Origin: Sporobolomyces roseus
Lineage: Eukaryota; Basidiomycota; Microbotryomycetes; Sporidiobolales; Sporidiobolaceae
Reading direction: 5' to 3'
DNA: 64,000 nt
Assembly: GCA_016617785.1 (NCBI GenBank)
Contig: JADILM010000010.1
Coordinates: forward strand, 124,001 to 188,000
The translations under genes were made by a program, and so were the position numbers. This document shows, piece by piece, positions 46,285 to 57,400 of the stretch (position 1 is the first letter of the stretch; each line of letters opens with the position of its first letter). The notes under the pieces are model-generated. The model made no database searches, was not told where the DNA came from, and saw nothing but the letters and a program-made list of their open reading frames with translations.

Positions 46285-48073
46285 ATGCTTCTCAGCTCCT
46301 CTCGACTCGTTCAATCAGTACCTAGAGCTCTCAAAAACACTCCTATTCCCTTCCTTTCTCGCTTCAAGTCCTCCTCCGCTTCCACCGCTTCAAAATCGCT
46401 CACTCCTCCTTCAAAGTCCCCTCATCCCATCTTCGCTTCCTATCGCACTCCGACTCTCGTCGTCACGACAAACACGAATGATCAGCGCTCCTCCAGTACC
46501 ACCTGCAATTCTCTTACCCATGATCAATTCGACCGACTTCCTCCGCTCGAACAAACAAGATTCGCTCTCACTAAAGCACCTCAAACGATCTTACCTGGAC
46601 TCAAATGCAATCTCTTGGACATCGCTCTCGATTGCGATGTCTCGGGACAAGCTCAAGAGCCCCCTTCATTCGGCTTACCAAAGATGAGCTTGATGAAATT
46701 GGCTTATCTAGGTGATAGAGTCTGGGATCAGGTAGTGCTAGAGGTTTTGTTCTCGATTGGAGTAGGGAGAATGAAGGACGTGAAGCCCGAGAGGGCCTGG
46801 GAGTTGTCCATTTAGTGAGCGCGTTGTCGTCTCTCTCGAGTCCGACCACGACTTACCCAAGCCTCTTGGTCCAATTGTTTGACAGCAAAGGGCTCCTCGT
46901 CACGAACGATCTGGCTCTCTCACTGGCTCGATCAACGGGACTACTCGAAAGATACGGTCGTTCAAATGCTAGCGTCGAGACCGGTTCGGCGATTTGGGAA
47001 GCATACCTTGCTGTACTGTTCCTCGAACAGGGCAGAAGGTCTCTCCTCTAGTTCCTCGCTCCAATTGTCAAGGCGGAATCGCTCAAAAAGCTCGACATGC
47101 TGAGGAGAGAAGTGAAACGACAGACTGCAAAACGTCTCGAGATCTCGGGTCCGTACCGAATCTCTTACCAAGCACTCCGGAATATGACTGACGCCGTGCC
47201 TTATAGTAGAAGAGGCGAAAAGACTCGCAAAGAGTGAGAAAGAAGTCTCGAAGAGAGAGAACGAAATCAAGAGGATTCGCTTATTACCAAAGCTCGGTAA
47301 GGTCTCACTCTTCGATCCTCCTTCAACGTCTGCCCTCGCTGAATCAGCGGAGTTGTAGATCCAATACCTTGTTCGTGTCTCGATTCCGCACAAGTCAACT
47401 TTCGCACAATACTTGATGATCGCAAGATTTCTTATCATCTCACCATCTCGCCATCAAAGCACAGCGCGACCTTACAACTACCCGGAACCTGTCTACTGGC
47501 CGTCAAAGTGGGCGCTCGATGTACGAACAAAGAATCAACCTTGTTGTTCAAGCTCGCGAGAGAGGCCGCTGCCAAGGGGCTCTTCACGATAGACGCGTGA
47601 GCCACAGCATTACGCTCGGAAGTATAAATCTCGCATTCTTGACATCGTATCCGGTTCGCAGATCACAGAAAGAGGCAAAATTCGTTCGAACTTCGTCCAA
47701 ATCAGCTGCGTCGCAGGTACCCGCCAAAGCCACTTCAACAATAACACCTCTCATCAAGAAGCCCTTGACCTTCACAAGCATGGATCTCGCTTACAAGGGC
47801 TTCCTACCCGGTCTTCAGGCTCGCAGAGTCCGCTTCGTTCACAAGACACCCCGTTCAAATCGACAAACTCTCGCTTTACCCGGCCTTCCTCTGATCGTTT
47901 CGGATGCTACTACAAAGGGAGAACATCGTCGAGCTCTGGTAGAAAGAGCGCTCAGTCTCGGGATCGTCAAACTCAAATCTTCGTGAGCCTCTTCAGCTCT
48001 CTTTTGCCTCGAACCGATCGTCAACTAACTCTGCAGCTCTACACAGCGCCCCGTCCACGAAGTCTGTCCCTAG
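46285..48073 (+). pseudogene. RNase III/dsRBD paralogue with in-frame amber codon
   Basis: Six exons join in perfect phase: 46285-46814, 46886-47148, 47207-47296, 47359-47596, 47662-47982, 48037-48073 (493 codons with stop). The single defect is TAG at 47049-47051 (codon 232). The start MLLSSSRLVQSVPRALKN looks like a mitochondrial presequence. The block FDRLPPLEQTRFAL matches FDQILPLEQVRRSL of the gene at 30802-34339. In the RNase III fold the first signature is MKLAYLGDRVW, which has lost both Glu positions but keeps Asp. The second is GSAIWEAYLAVL, with Asp replaced by Ala. Right at the amber codon the paralogue reads GRRSLLKFL and this copy GRRSLL-stop-FL, consistent with one AAG to TAG change. 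Two dsRBD-like modules follow (exons 4 and 5). Removing a 39-nt in-frame GT...AG stretch at 47013-47051 would avoid the stop, but it deletes conserved residues. Confidence 0.75.
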
Positions 48074-48441
48074 TTCCTAGTCGACTTGATACTGGACCTC
48101 AATCACGCTTCCTCGAATACCATTTCGCTTGATTCCCTTCTTTACGCTTGAATCGATACCCTCGCAATAATCGCATGTCCACCCTTTTTGTTCATACCTT
48201 TTGTAAACTCTGTAAATCGTTGTAATTTCCGAATCAGCAATCTTCTTGCAATCCCCGTTCTCAGCGAGCTCGTCGAAATTGGAGAACGCTTTTCGTCTTC
48301 GCGCTCTACTCTCAATCTCATACTCCGGCATTTGGCGATCAAAGAGACAGCGCCCAACATCTTCTGACCACAACAGTATCGACAGCGTTTCAACAAGCGA
48401 GCGAGAAAAGTACAATATGTACAAGCGTTTTACTGATTTCA

Positions 48442-51290
48442 TCAGGCGAGTCTAGCGAGAAACTTGAAGTCAGCGAGCAACACCTTGACAGGGAATCGAG
48501 TAAAAGATAGCTTACATGACGACCAACATCTTTGCTTTCCCATCTTCGTTCATCAAAGGAGAAAGATGAAGAACGCAAGTCCTCGTCCTCTGAGCTCCTC
48601 CAGAAGCGATACCACTACGATCATTTCCAAACCATCAGCTACGTCGATCGACAAAGAATTGAGACTAACATACGGTCCCATCGAGTTGACCTCTTCTTCC
48701 TCTTCACCGCGACAATCCATTTCTACAGCTCCCCTCCAGGTATCTCCTCTCCTAATCGCTGCAGCAATCGCTTGTTGAACATTGATCGTTTCCTTTGGAG
48801 TCGATTCTGAGGGAGTAGCGCCTTCGAGGAACGGCGAGACAGTGGAAGGAGGGGAGAGGAGATTGAGAAGATCTAGTCCGAGGAGGGAAGTCGAGGAGGA
48901 GAAATCTAGGCAATCGAGCGAGATGAGCGCGGGACGGCAACAAAGAGACGAGTAAGCTCACCGAGGAAAGTGCTGACTTCGGGAGTAGCGTAAACGATCT
49001 TGCGAGAAGCTGGACGAGCAAGCAAAACTCGGGTGTAGAAACGATCGGGAGCCTACTTGTGTAAACTGTCAGTCTCGAGACTATCCTGCATGGGAAGGAA
49101 AAACGTACCGCATTCTCCGCAGTTCCCCTCGAAGGAGCTTTGGTTGAGAAAGGGTGAAGAAGATCCGTTACGTCGGAGACTCCTCCCAGGAAGAATTGAA
49201 CTTCGCCAATCAAGTTCTTGATGGGAATGATCTGAATCAAGTTGTAGAAAGGTTCTCCATTGCGGCGATCTGTCATGTCTAGTCGAGTCAGATGGAATCA
49301 TGGAGACAGCAGTGATCGAAACGAACAGTTGAGTACGAGCTTCGTGATTGGCTTTTCACCGTAAACCGCTTCTCGAATGACCGAGTAGCTCGCTTGAGCA
49401 GTACATGGACCTAAGCAGCGGTGAGAATCGTCAGCGCTGACCGGACCTCGCGAATAAGAGAGAAAGTCACCTTGGAAGACTCGACAGTTCAACCCGACAA
49501 TCTCGTCTGTAGCGTATCCGGTCAACTTTGCGAAGCCATCACTGACGAGAATCATGGGATTGTCCCAAAGGCTATGGAGGAAAGATACAGGAGGTGAAGA
49601 GGAAAAGTGGACGAGAAAGTTGAGAATTCAAGAATCAGCGTCGAATCTTCAAGGGTTCGTGTGCACGCACATACCGAGGATTAGTCCTGTAGAGATGGTT
49701 GATAAGCTGCGCGATCTCGCTCAGGCAGAAGAGTACTCGGAGGGAAAGCTCACAAGCAGAAAGCTTCTCCCAGACCCCTCTTCGACCAATCCACCTCTTC
49801 TTTCCCTTCCCTAGCTTCTGACGTCTTCGTCTGGCTCAACCAATTGACTCCCATCCCGACCAAGCGTTCCTGAGTGAACCCTTCGAAGTACTCGTGATGG
49901 ATTCGACTGAAGAGATCCTGTTCTGCCGTTTCGAGCGAGAGTAAAGTCGAGGAGAGAGGAGTGAGAGAGTGAATGATCGGACCACGAAGAGAGATCGGAA
50001 GCTGGAGTCGAGAGGGGGAGTACTCGTTGAAGTAGGTAGAGAGGATCGAAGAAGCTGTTGAACGGAGTTTGGCGGATTGAGCAGAGAAAGAACGAAGACT
50101 GTTGGAGATGAATCGTCAGCGAGCTCAGAAGAAGAGGAACTCAAAAGCGAGCTCACTCGATGTAGAGATTGAGAAGAGAAGCGTCTCCGCTGTGAGCTGC
50201 AAAGTACTCCTGGAATTCCTTGATCAAAGCTGTTTGCCTTTTCACTTCTCGTCAGTCTCTGTCTCGATCTGGAGGAATCAGTCACTACTCACACTCGTCT
50301 TGCAAAGCATCCTCAAAGACGTCCTTCCCGACCGACTTTGACAACTCATACTCTTTCTCGTTGTCGACTGCCCATCTCACGACTGAAGTTGGAGCGACAG
50401 GACCACTTTGACGATCTTGAGGAGCTTTCGCGATGCCACGACGATTCGAAGGAATGAGGATACGCGTTGCTGGAGCAGGAGGTTCGGGAGCTGGAGTCGA
50501 GAAGAGTGAGTCGGAAGAATCGAGGGAAGCGCTGATAGCGGGATCTGCTGAAAGTCTCGATCCTTTGTCTGGTTGAGGTGAACCTTCGACCGGAGGAAGC
50601 GAGAAGGTGACGTTGTGGCGTTGACGAAGGGAGACTGGAGATTGAGGAGATGCGAGAGGTGGAGGAAGCGAGCGAGTGGTGGTTGAAGCGGGAGAGGAAG
50701 AAGGAGGGAATGAGAATTGGCTGAGAACGGGAACGAGGGCTTCACCGGACCATGAAGGAGGCTGTACTGAAGGTCGGCGTTCATGCCTCGTTTGAGGCGA
50801 TCCAGTAGGAGGAGAGGCGATGGGGATAGGTTGAGTAGGAGAGGGAGTCGAATGCAAAGATTGTTGCGACGAAGGAGATTGATAAAGAGGAGCAGACTCG
50901 GTCGACGACTTGCGTTCCTCATCGTGAGTGATCGATACTACAGTCTCTGCTGCAGATTCATCTATTTCAATCCCTCAAATGATCAGCTTGCCCTTTTCTC
51001 TCGCTCTGACAGAAGAGGAGGAGAATGAACGAACCTGTTTCCCTTGAATCTGTTTCCTGGACTCTTCCACCTAGCTTCTCCATATCTACTGTTTCGTTCC
51101 GTGCCCTTGCGTGTTCAAACTCGCTCCTACGACGTTCTTGCTCGATGGAGATGGGAGCTGGAATTGGTTCGAGGGATGGACCAAAGAGATCGATGTGTTG
51201 AACTGGAGCTTCTATGGTACGACGAGCTGGAAGATGTTCTTCGATATCAGGTGAGAGAGCTGAGCGAAAACGCGAAGCGATGCGTTTCAT
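48442..51290 (-). CDS. RGS-LOV blue-light photoreceptor
   Basis: This is a fusion of a G-protein signalling regulator with a flavin-binding LOV domain. Proteins of this class are known in fungi to bind membranes under blue light. ATG 51290 (MKRIASRFRSALSPDIEEH) starts a disordered N-terminus with many Ser/Pro. The RGS domain includes DVFEDALQDEALIKEFQEYF, AAHSGDASLLNLYILRSFSA and DLFSRIHHEYFEGFTQERLV. The LOV domain reads LWDNPMILVSDGFAKLTGYA, then GLNCRVFQG with the photoactive Cys, NYRRNGEPFYNLIQIIPIKN and GEVQFFLGGVSDVTDLL. A C-terminal PAS-like part follows (DRFYTRVLLARPASRKIVYA; RTCVLHLSPLMNEDGKAKML), ending VVILA at TGA 48444-48442 after an intron with a clear GCTGAC branch site. Relative to the usual NCRFLQG signature, Phe-Leu is Val-Phe. 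The RNase III paralogue is convergent, 368 bases away. Confidence 0.9.
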
Positions 51291-51817
51291 TGTCGAAAAG
51301 ATGAGGTGAAAGTCGAGAGGAGAAGAGCGAGAGAAGGGAAAGGGCGAGCAACTCCCGTTTCCAGATGAGCGAATATCGACGATGTGGGTCTGATAACGAA
51401 GATGGTCTACTGGAGCAAACGAAATAGCTATAACCGGTGCAAAAGCGAAAAAACTCGAGGAGCTTCGACGAGACTTTCCCTTTCTTTCAACTTGAGGGAC
51501 TGCTTCTCGGAACTTGCTGCTTGTACCTTCAGTAAGTTGTCATCGTCGGTTCATCACGGCTGGCAGAGTGAGGAAGTAGCAGGAAGTTGATCGATGGAAT
51601 AGCGAGGAAAAGGAGAGAACGGAGGTGGAAAAGTGCCATCTTCACGAGCTGGAGAAAAGTTCTTCGGGCATACTATGGCTGGTAGTATTGAGATTGACGT
51701 GCTGTTCGATAGGTAGACGTCGTGGTACAACCCTTGGGAACCCCCTTTGAAATTAATTTCGAGTTTGTCGTTGCTCAAAACCTTTCTCTCCACCTCCTCT
51801 ACCTCTCAATCTTAATC
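51291..51817. promoter_or_regulatory. Divergent promoter of RGS-LOV and eEF1B gamma genes
   Basis: About 530 bases between divergent starts. The last 60 bases before 51818 are pyrimidine-rich (CTCTCCACCTCCTCTACC), typical of a highly expressed fungal translation gene. No coding feature is supported. Confidence 0.45.
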
Positions 51818-53969
51818 ATGTCTTTCGGAAAGATCTACGGTGTAAGTATAGATCTTTACGGTACTCCTCTCGATCCTACAGCTCTCTCCTTCGAATCGCC
51901 ACGTTCCAATCAACTTCAACAAAAGTTTCTTACTTTCACCGCTCGATCTCGACTAGTACCACCTCTAGATGGACAATGAATAGCTGGAGGGGCATCTAGA
52001 GCATTGTTTATGATATCTAGGCTGGCGAACGGAGGCTAGGAGGATTATGTAGACTCGGGGCAAGGTTGATCGATTCTCCCCCTCGAATTTCACTGACACT
52101 TTCTTTCGTTTGATCTTACAGACCGCTACCAACCCCCGAACTCAGTTCGTATTGGCCGCTGCCAAGTACGAGGGCGTCGAGCTCGAGTTAGTCGAGACTA
52201 ACCCTTTCGCTGAGAAAGGAGTCTCTGCTGAGTACAAGGAGAAGTTCCCCCTTGGTCTCGTAAGTTATCTCTATTCTTCTCTCCGTACTAGGCTCATAGG
52301 TGTTGTTCTACAGATCCCCGCTTTTGAATCTGGTGACTTCAAGCTCACCGAGTGCATTGCTATCGCCAACGTGAGTTTTTCGAAAATCGACACTCTCTCA
52401 TTCGCTGGAAGTGACGCTAATCTCCTCCTGGATATCGATAGTACATCGCTGTCCAATCCAACAAGGCCGGTCTTCTCGGTTCCTCCCAAGAAGAGGCTGC
52501 TCTCGTTCAACAATGGACTTCGTGGACCAACACTCAATTCGTTGGATCCGTTGGACCCTGGGTCACTCAACTCGCTGGACTCAAGCCCTACAACAAGAAC
52601 CAAGTAGAGTCCAACAAGACCCGCGCTCTCGAACTCCTCGACTACCTCGAGAAGACCCTCGCTTCCCGCACTTTCCTCGTCGGAGAGCGCATCACCCTCG
52701 CCGATCTCTACGTTACCGTCGCCCTCGGTTTCGGTTTCTCCAAGGTCCTCGACGCTGAGGTCCGTGCCACCCGACCCAACACTCTCCGATACTTCAACAC
52801 CGTTGTCAACCAAGCCAACGTTGCTGAAGTTGTCGGCAAGCCCTCCCTCATCGAGAAGGCTATCGTCTACACTCCTCCCAAGAAGGAAGAGAAGAAGAAG
52901 GAGGCTGCTGCCCCCAAGCCCAAGGAGGCCAAGCCCGCTGCCAACGATGAGGAGGAGGAACCCGTCGCTGAAGCTCCCAAAGCTAAGCACCCTTGCGAGT
53001 CCCTTCCCAAGGCTGCTTTCCCCATCGACGAATTCAAAAGACAGGTATGTTTCACCTCTGCTACGTCCAGGCCGTTGCCGCGAACGTCGTCGCGCATGTT
53101 CGGCCGTCAAAAACTCCTTTTTGGTTTTTTTTCGGCTTCAGACGTACCGGATAGGTCCTGACTACCTCTACCGACCACAGTACTCCAACAATGAAACCCC
53201 AGAGGCTATGAAATGGTTGGACGAGAACTACAACGCCAACGACTACTCCATTGTTCAAGCCGATTACAAGTACCCTACCGAATTGACTCAAGGTAAGCTG
53301 AAACTTCTCCAGAATCTTTCCCGAGCCTTCGGACTGACCCCTGAAGTGTTCTTATAGTGTTCATGAGCTCCAACTTGATTACGGGATTCCACACGAGGCT
53401 TGAGGGCTCGCGAAAATTCCTCTTTGGAAACTCTGTCGTCTATGGTAAGGCCAACGATAGCACTATCCGAGGCTTCTATCTTATCAGGGGAAATAGTACG
53501 TTCATTTTCAGCTCGTTTGGATGTTGCTACGAGGGAGTAACACTGACTTTTCATCCCCTTTTTTTTCATTTTTTCCTCGTTTTCCTCCATTTCTTCGCCT
53601 GATTGACAGACATTGAGGACATCTTCTCGGTGGCACCTGATTGGGAGAGCTATTCGTTTAAATTGGTCGATTACAAGGAGGTTAGGAAGCAACTCGAAGA
53701 GAACTGGTCTTGGGAGGGAGAAGTCGACGGAAAGGCCGTACGTTCCCCCCTCTCTTCGCCACCATCGTCCACCGTACTGACTCGCATGCTCTTTCATCTT
53801 TCTGCTACTCTACTCTATCGCTGCACCTCCATCGCGACTTATCTTCGTTCCGAACAAAACTTCCGATTTCGACAGGCCGCTGACGGGTAAGCTCTACCTC
53901 CATTTCCTCATCCCGGCGCCTTCGCTGACCTCACATCTACTCCACGTTCACAGTAAGACCTTCAAGTAG
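51818..53969 (+). CDS. Translation elongation factor eEF1B subunit gamma
   Basis: The gamma subunit anchors the eEF1B nucleotide-exchange complex that recycles eEF1A. ATG 51818 gives MSFGKIYG, then an intron of about 280 nt. A glutathione S-transferase-like domain follows (TNPRTQFVLAAAKYEGVELE, PAFESGDFKLTECIAIANYI, FLVGERITLADLYVTVALGF). A Lys/Ala/Glu-rich hinge (PPKKEEKKKEAAAPKPKEAK) leads to the conserved C-terminal EF1G domain: HPCESLPKAAFPIDEFKRQ, EAMKWLDENYNANDYSIVQA, FMSSNLITGFHTRLEGSRKF, STIRGFYLIRGN and SWEGEVDGKAADGKTFK. About eight introns are present, including one of only a few dozen codons' spacing near the end. Codon use is C-ending and restricted compared with neighbours, as expected for high expression. 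Yeast counterparts are TEF4 and CAM1. Confidence 0.95.
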
Positions 53970-54450
53970 ATATCGAAACGCCTTTAGTACGAGTTTTAGC
54001 GCTTTCGAAAGAACGAACCGGAAATGTCAAAATACCCCTTGTTTTTCCGTGTCAAACCTTCGTCGACAGAATGAGAGTGAGTAGATGCGATCGATCGGCG
54101 TCAGTACAACCGCAAGAACTCTCGACGAGTACTCGACGAAATCAAACAATTTGCGAATTCCTCGGAATCCTAACGCGAACGGGTGAGTCGATTCGACCTT
54201 TCGTCTCGACTCCCCGTACCGAATAGAGCTGCCATCGAATGTCGTTCCAGAATCGTTACCCACTTTCGACTTCTCCCCGCGAAAGCAGACGCCTCCTTTC
54301 AACCCGAATGTTTTCCTCCTCGTTCACCCCCCACCACAACCCTAGGCGACTCTGCAGACATCGAGAAGACCTCAAGAAGCGTTGAAAAGCTATCACAAAA
54401 GCACAAATCACTCTGAATCTTCTCCCCATCTCACATCATTCAACAAGGAG
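53970..54450. other. Intergenic: upstream of PH-domain gene
   Basis: About 480 bases. The open frame reaching 54451 extends upstream without another ATG in frame back to about 54382. The region should hold the eEF1B gamma 3' UTR and the promoter of the next gene. Nothing else is recognised. Confidence 0.4.
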
Positions 54451-57400
54451 ATGGAGAGACCCTCCTCTCCAGCACGCTCAACTCGTTCGACCTCTAGCAA
54501 TTTCATACGATCTTACACCACTAGCTCTGACCTATCAGCATCCGAACAGCTAGCAGCGATCGCAAAGGCAAGAGAAGAGAGGAAGAAACAGAGGCAAGGG
54601 ATGGAAAGAAATGACACGGCAGAGACCCTAGTGGACGATGAGAGAGGTTTAGTAGAAGTCATTCGTCTCCTGGAGGATCAAGCGGAGGAGGAGGAAAGCA
54701 AGAATTCGCTCGATTCGTCAAATTCTTCTTCGCAAGTTCCCAAACTTCGTATCCAACCTACCTCCGATCGATCCTACACTCCCTCAGTCCCAAGCTCACC
54801 TTCACGTTCAAGCGAAGAGGTTCAGCCAAGTTCAGTCACTCCCGCAACGACAGCCGACAATCGCAATGAATCGATTACCCCTCGTCCCGCTTCTCCAGCT
54901 CGCATCACCTTCGTCGTTTCGGACATTCCTCCCTTTCGTCCTAAATCTACCAGCCCGACTCCCGCTTCACCCGTTCTCTCCCCAGTTCGCAGCCCATCGC
55001 CAACGAATGTCGTTCTCGCGGGAGGTCTTCTCGAACGACTCAAGGCTCAACGTGCTGCTCAAATAGCAAGGACTGCTTCCGAGTCTGGATCACCGACGCC
55101 TTCAACCCTCGAGCTCGATCAAACATCGGAAGGAAGCCTCAAAGAAGCGAAGGAATCCTCACAGCCCCTTTCGACTGCATCTTCCTCCGCAATCATCTCC
55201 TCGCCACTCGAGACGTTACCAGATACCTCTTCATCTATCACACCTCTCGAAACCGATCGACCTCCTTCTTTCACCAGAACTCACACCGATCCAATCCCTC
55301 CTTTGACGAGTACTTCAACCGCGCCATCTTCATTCGTTGCGCCTAGTCGCGACGACGAGGAGGGAAGCGATGCAGTCTCGGAGCTATCGACGGTGTTTTC
55401 AGAGAGAGGAAGGAGCAAGAGTCGTTCTAAGATCTACGGAAGATATGGAGAAGAAATCGAATACGATTTTACCGCTCTCTCAGATGTACCGTAAGTCTTC
55501 CCATCTCTCAACCAAAGGATCTCTTCACTGACGAGATCATAACAGTGAGCGTTCTGAGCGAAGCTCGATGTCGACGATGCAGGGCTCACTCTTCCCGAGT
55601 CATCGACGTCAAGGTTCAGCACCGATTTCCGACGCTCCTTCTCCGATTCGCTACTCGACCTCTTCCTCTGCTCTTTCCAATCGTATCTCGAATCCTATCG
55701 CGTCATCAAAGAGTTCGCCTAGCTTAGGATCCATCCCTTCTCGAGAGCCCGACTCGACGGTGAATCGAAGAATCGATGCGACATCACAACTTCTCGGACG
55801 CTCGAATGCAGAGGCAAGGTCGATTTTCAACGGCAGCAGGATCAAGAGCAAGACGTCGTTCCCTTCAATTGATCCAGTGAACGAAGACCCGACGAATCGA
55901 GGTGTCGCCAATCGGAGTCCAATCAAACATACGTCCCCCGAGATCGCTCGACGAGCCTCTCAATTCGAGCTTCCAGCCAGTCCGACAAAGGCTACAATCC
56001 CTTCCACAGCTTCAGCTCATCCAGGTCATGGCCTCTCGTCTGATTTCGTTTTCGCTCAAGACGATCCTTTGAAGGAAATCGAGAAAAGGAGGAACGCCAG
56101 ACGAGCTCGTATCGAATCGATCCGAAACCTTTACGCTCCTCGCAATGATCCAGCAAGCCCTCGCACAGACTCGATTCGCGGTGAATGGACTGAAGTTGAA
56201 CGCAAAGAACGAGAACAAGCTCAATCTGATGCCGAGATCGAGATCAAGAACATCTACCGACCGACTGGACTCGTCGGACCTTTCTCGCCGATCTCACAAG
56301 CCTCGAGTCCTCTCTCACCTCAGCTTCCTACTTTCTGCGAGGTAAGTCAACTTTGCGATTTGCTCGATTATTCTCGTCGAACTCACATTTCCTTCGTTCA
56401 GGGCTATCTTTCCGTTCCTCCGGGTCACGACAGTGGATCAGATTCACCTCAACACCATGCTACAAATTGGATCTCTCGCTACAGCGTCCTCAACTCCGAG
56501 ACCCTCTCCTTCCGACCAACCGATCAGAACTCGCTCAAAGGTCCCATCATCGCTCTCGATCTTTCCGAATGTGATCGAGTTGATGAGGATGGGTCATCGC
56601 AATCGCTCGTCGGATCGTTGATACCATTCTCGGTCGTTCTCAAATCTGGAGAGCGAGTGCACTTTGCCTGCGAGAAAGGAAGCGAACGGGTTCGCTGGAT
56701 CCTCGCTCTGCAGTAAGCTTCTCTTTATATCCTTTTACCTTCGATCAGCCGCTGACTGCTTTCATCTCGCCTGTAGAGATGCTATCAAAGCTGCACGCTC
56801 GAGGGTCTTCAGCAACTCTTCCCCAGCAGTCTATCGCTCCAGTTCGCCCGCCCGCAGAGTCGTATCTCCCGTCGCACGTACTCTCACTCCACCTGGATCG
56901 ATCTACTCGCCTTCTCAAGGTACTCTCTATCGCGATCAAGCTTTCGAACCAATCCTCCATCCTCTTCCCTTACCAATTCAAGATGTCATCTATCCCATCG
57001 AGAAGCAACCACAATCACCTTCTGTTTGGTCAAGATCAGCATCTCCGCTCAAGTCTTCTCGACCGTTCGGCTTAGCTCAGCAGAACAAGATCGGCGCCGA
57101 TGCGTTCGACTCTTCTCGACTCAAGCGCGAGCAAGAAGCTCTTCTCGGTCCTCTCTCCAACGAACGACCACTCCCTCCCTCTCCTGTCGACCATGAAGTC
57201 ATCGCGACTCCAGAGAGAAGCCGTCAAGAATACTCTCGTTCGCAATCCGACTTCTCGGAATATCGTACTCGCAACCACGAACCTCCATTCAGACCTTCGC
57301 CAACTCGACCTCGAAGTATGCGCTCGGAGTCGACGATCACCTATCAGGAGCATCAACCGTCGATGAATGATACTCGAATTCGAGCGCAGCAGGTTCTCGA

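Noticed and set aside
47013..47051. 39-nt intron removing the amber codon of the RNase III paralogue
   Set aside because: It has GT and AG ends and keeps the frame, but it would delete VLFLEQGRRSLL, which aligns with retained sequence in the intact paralogue. A point mutation is simpler. It is kept only as an alternative.
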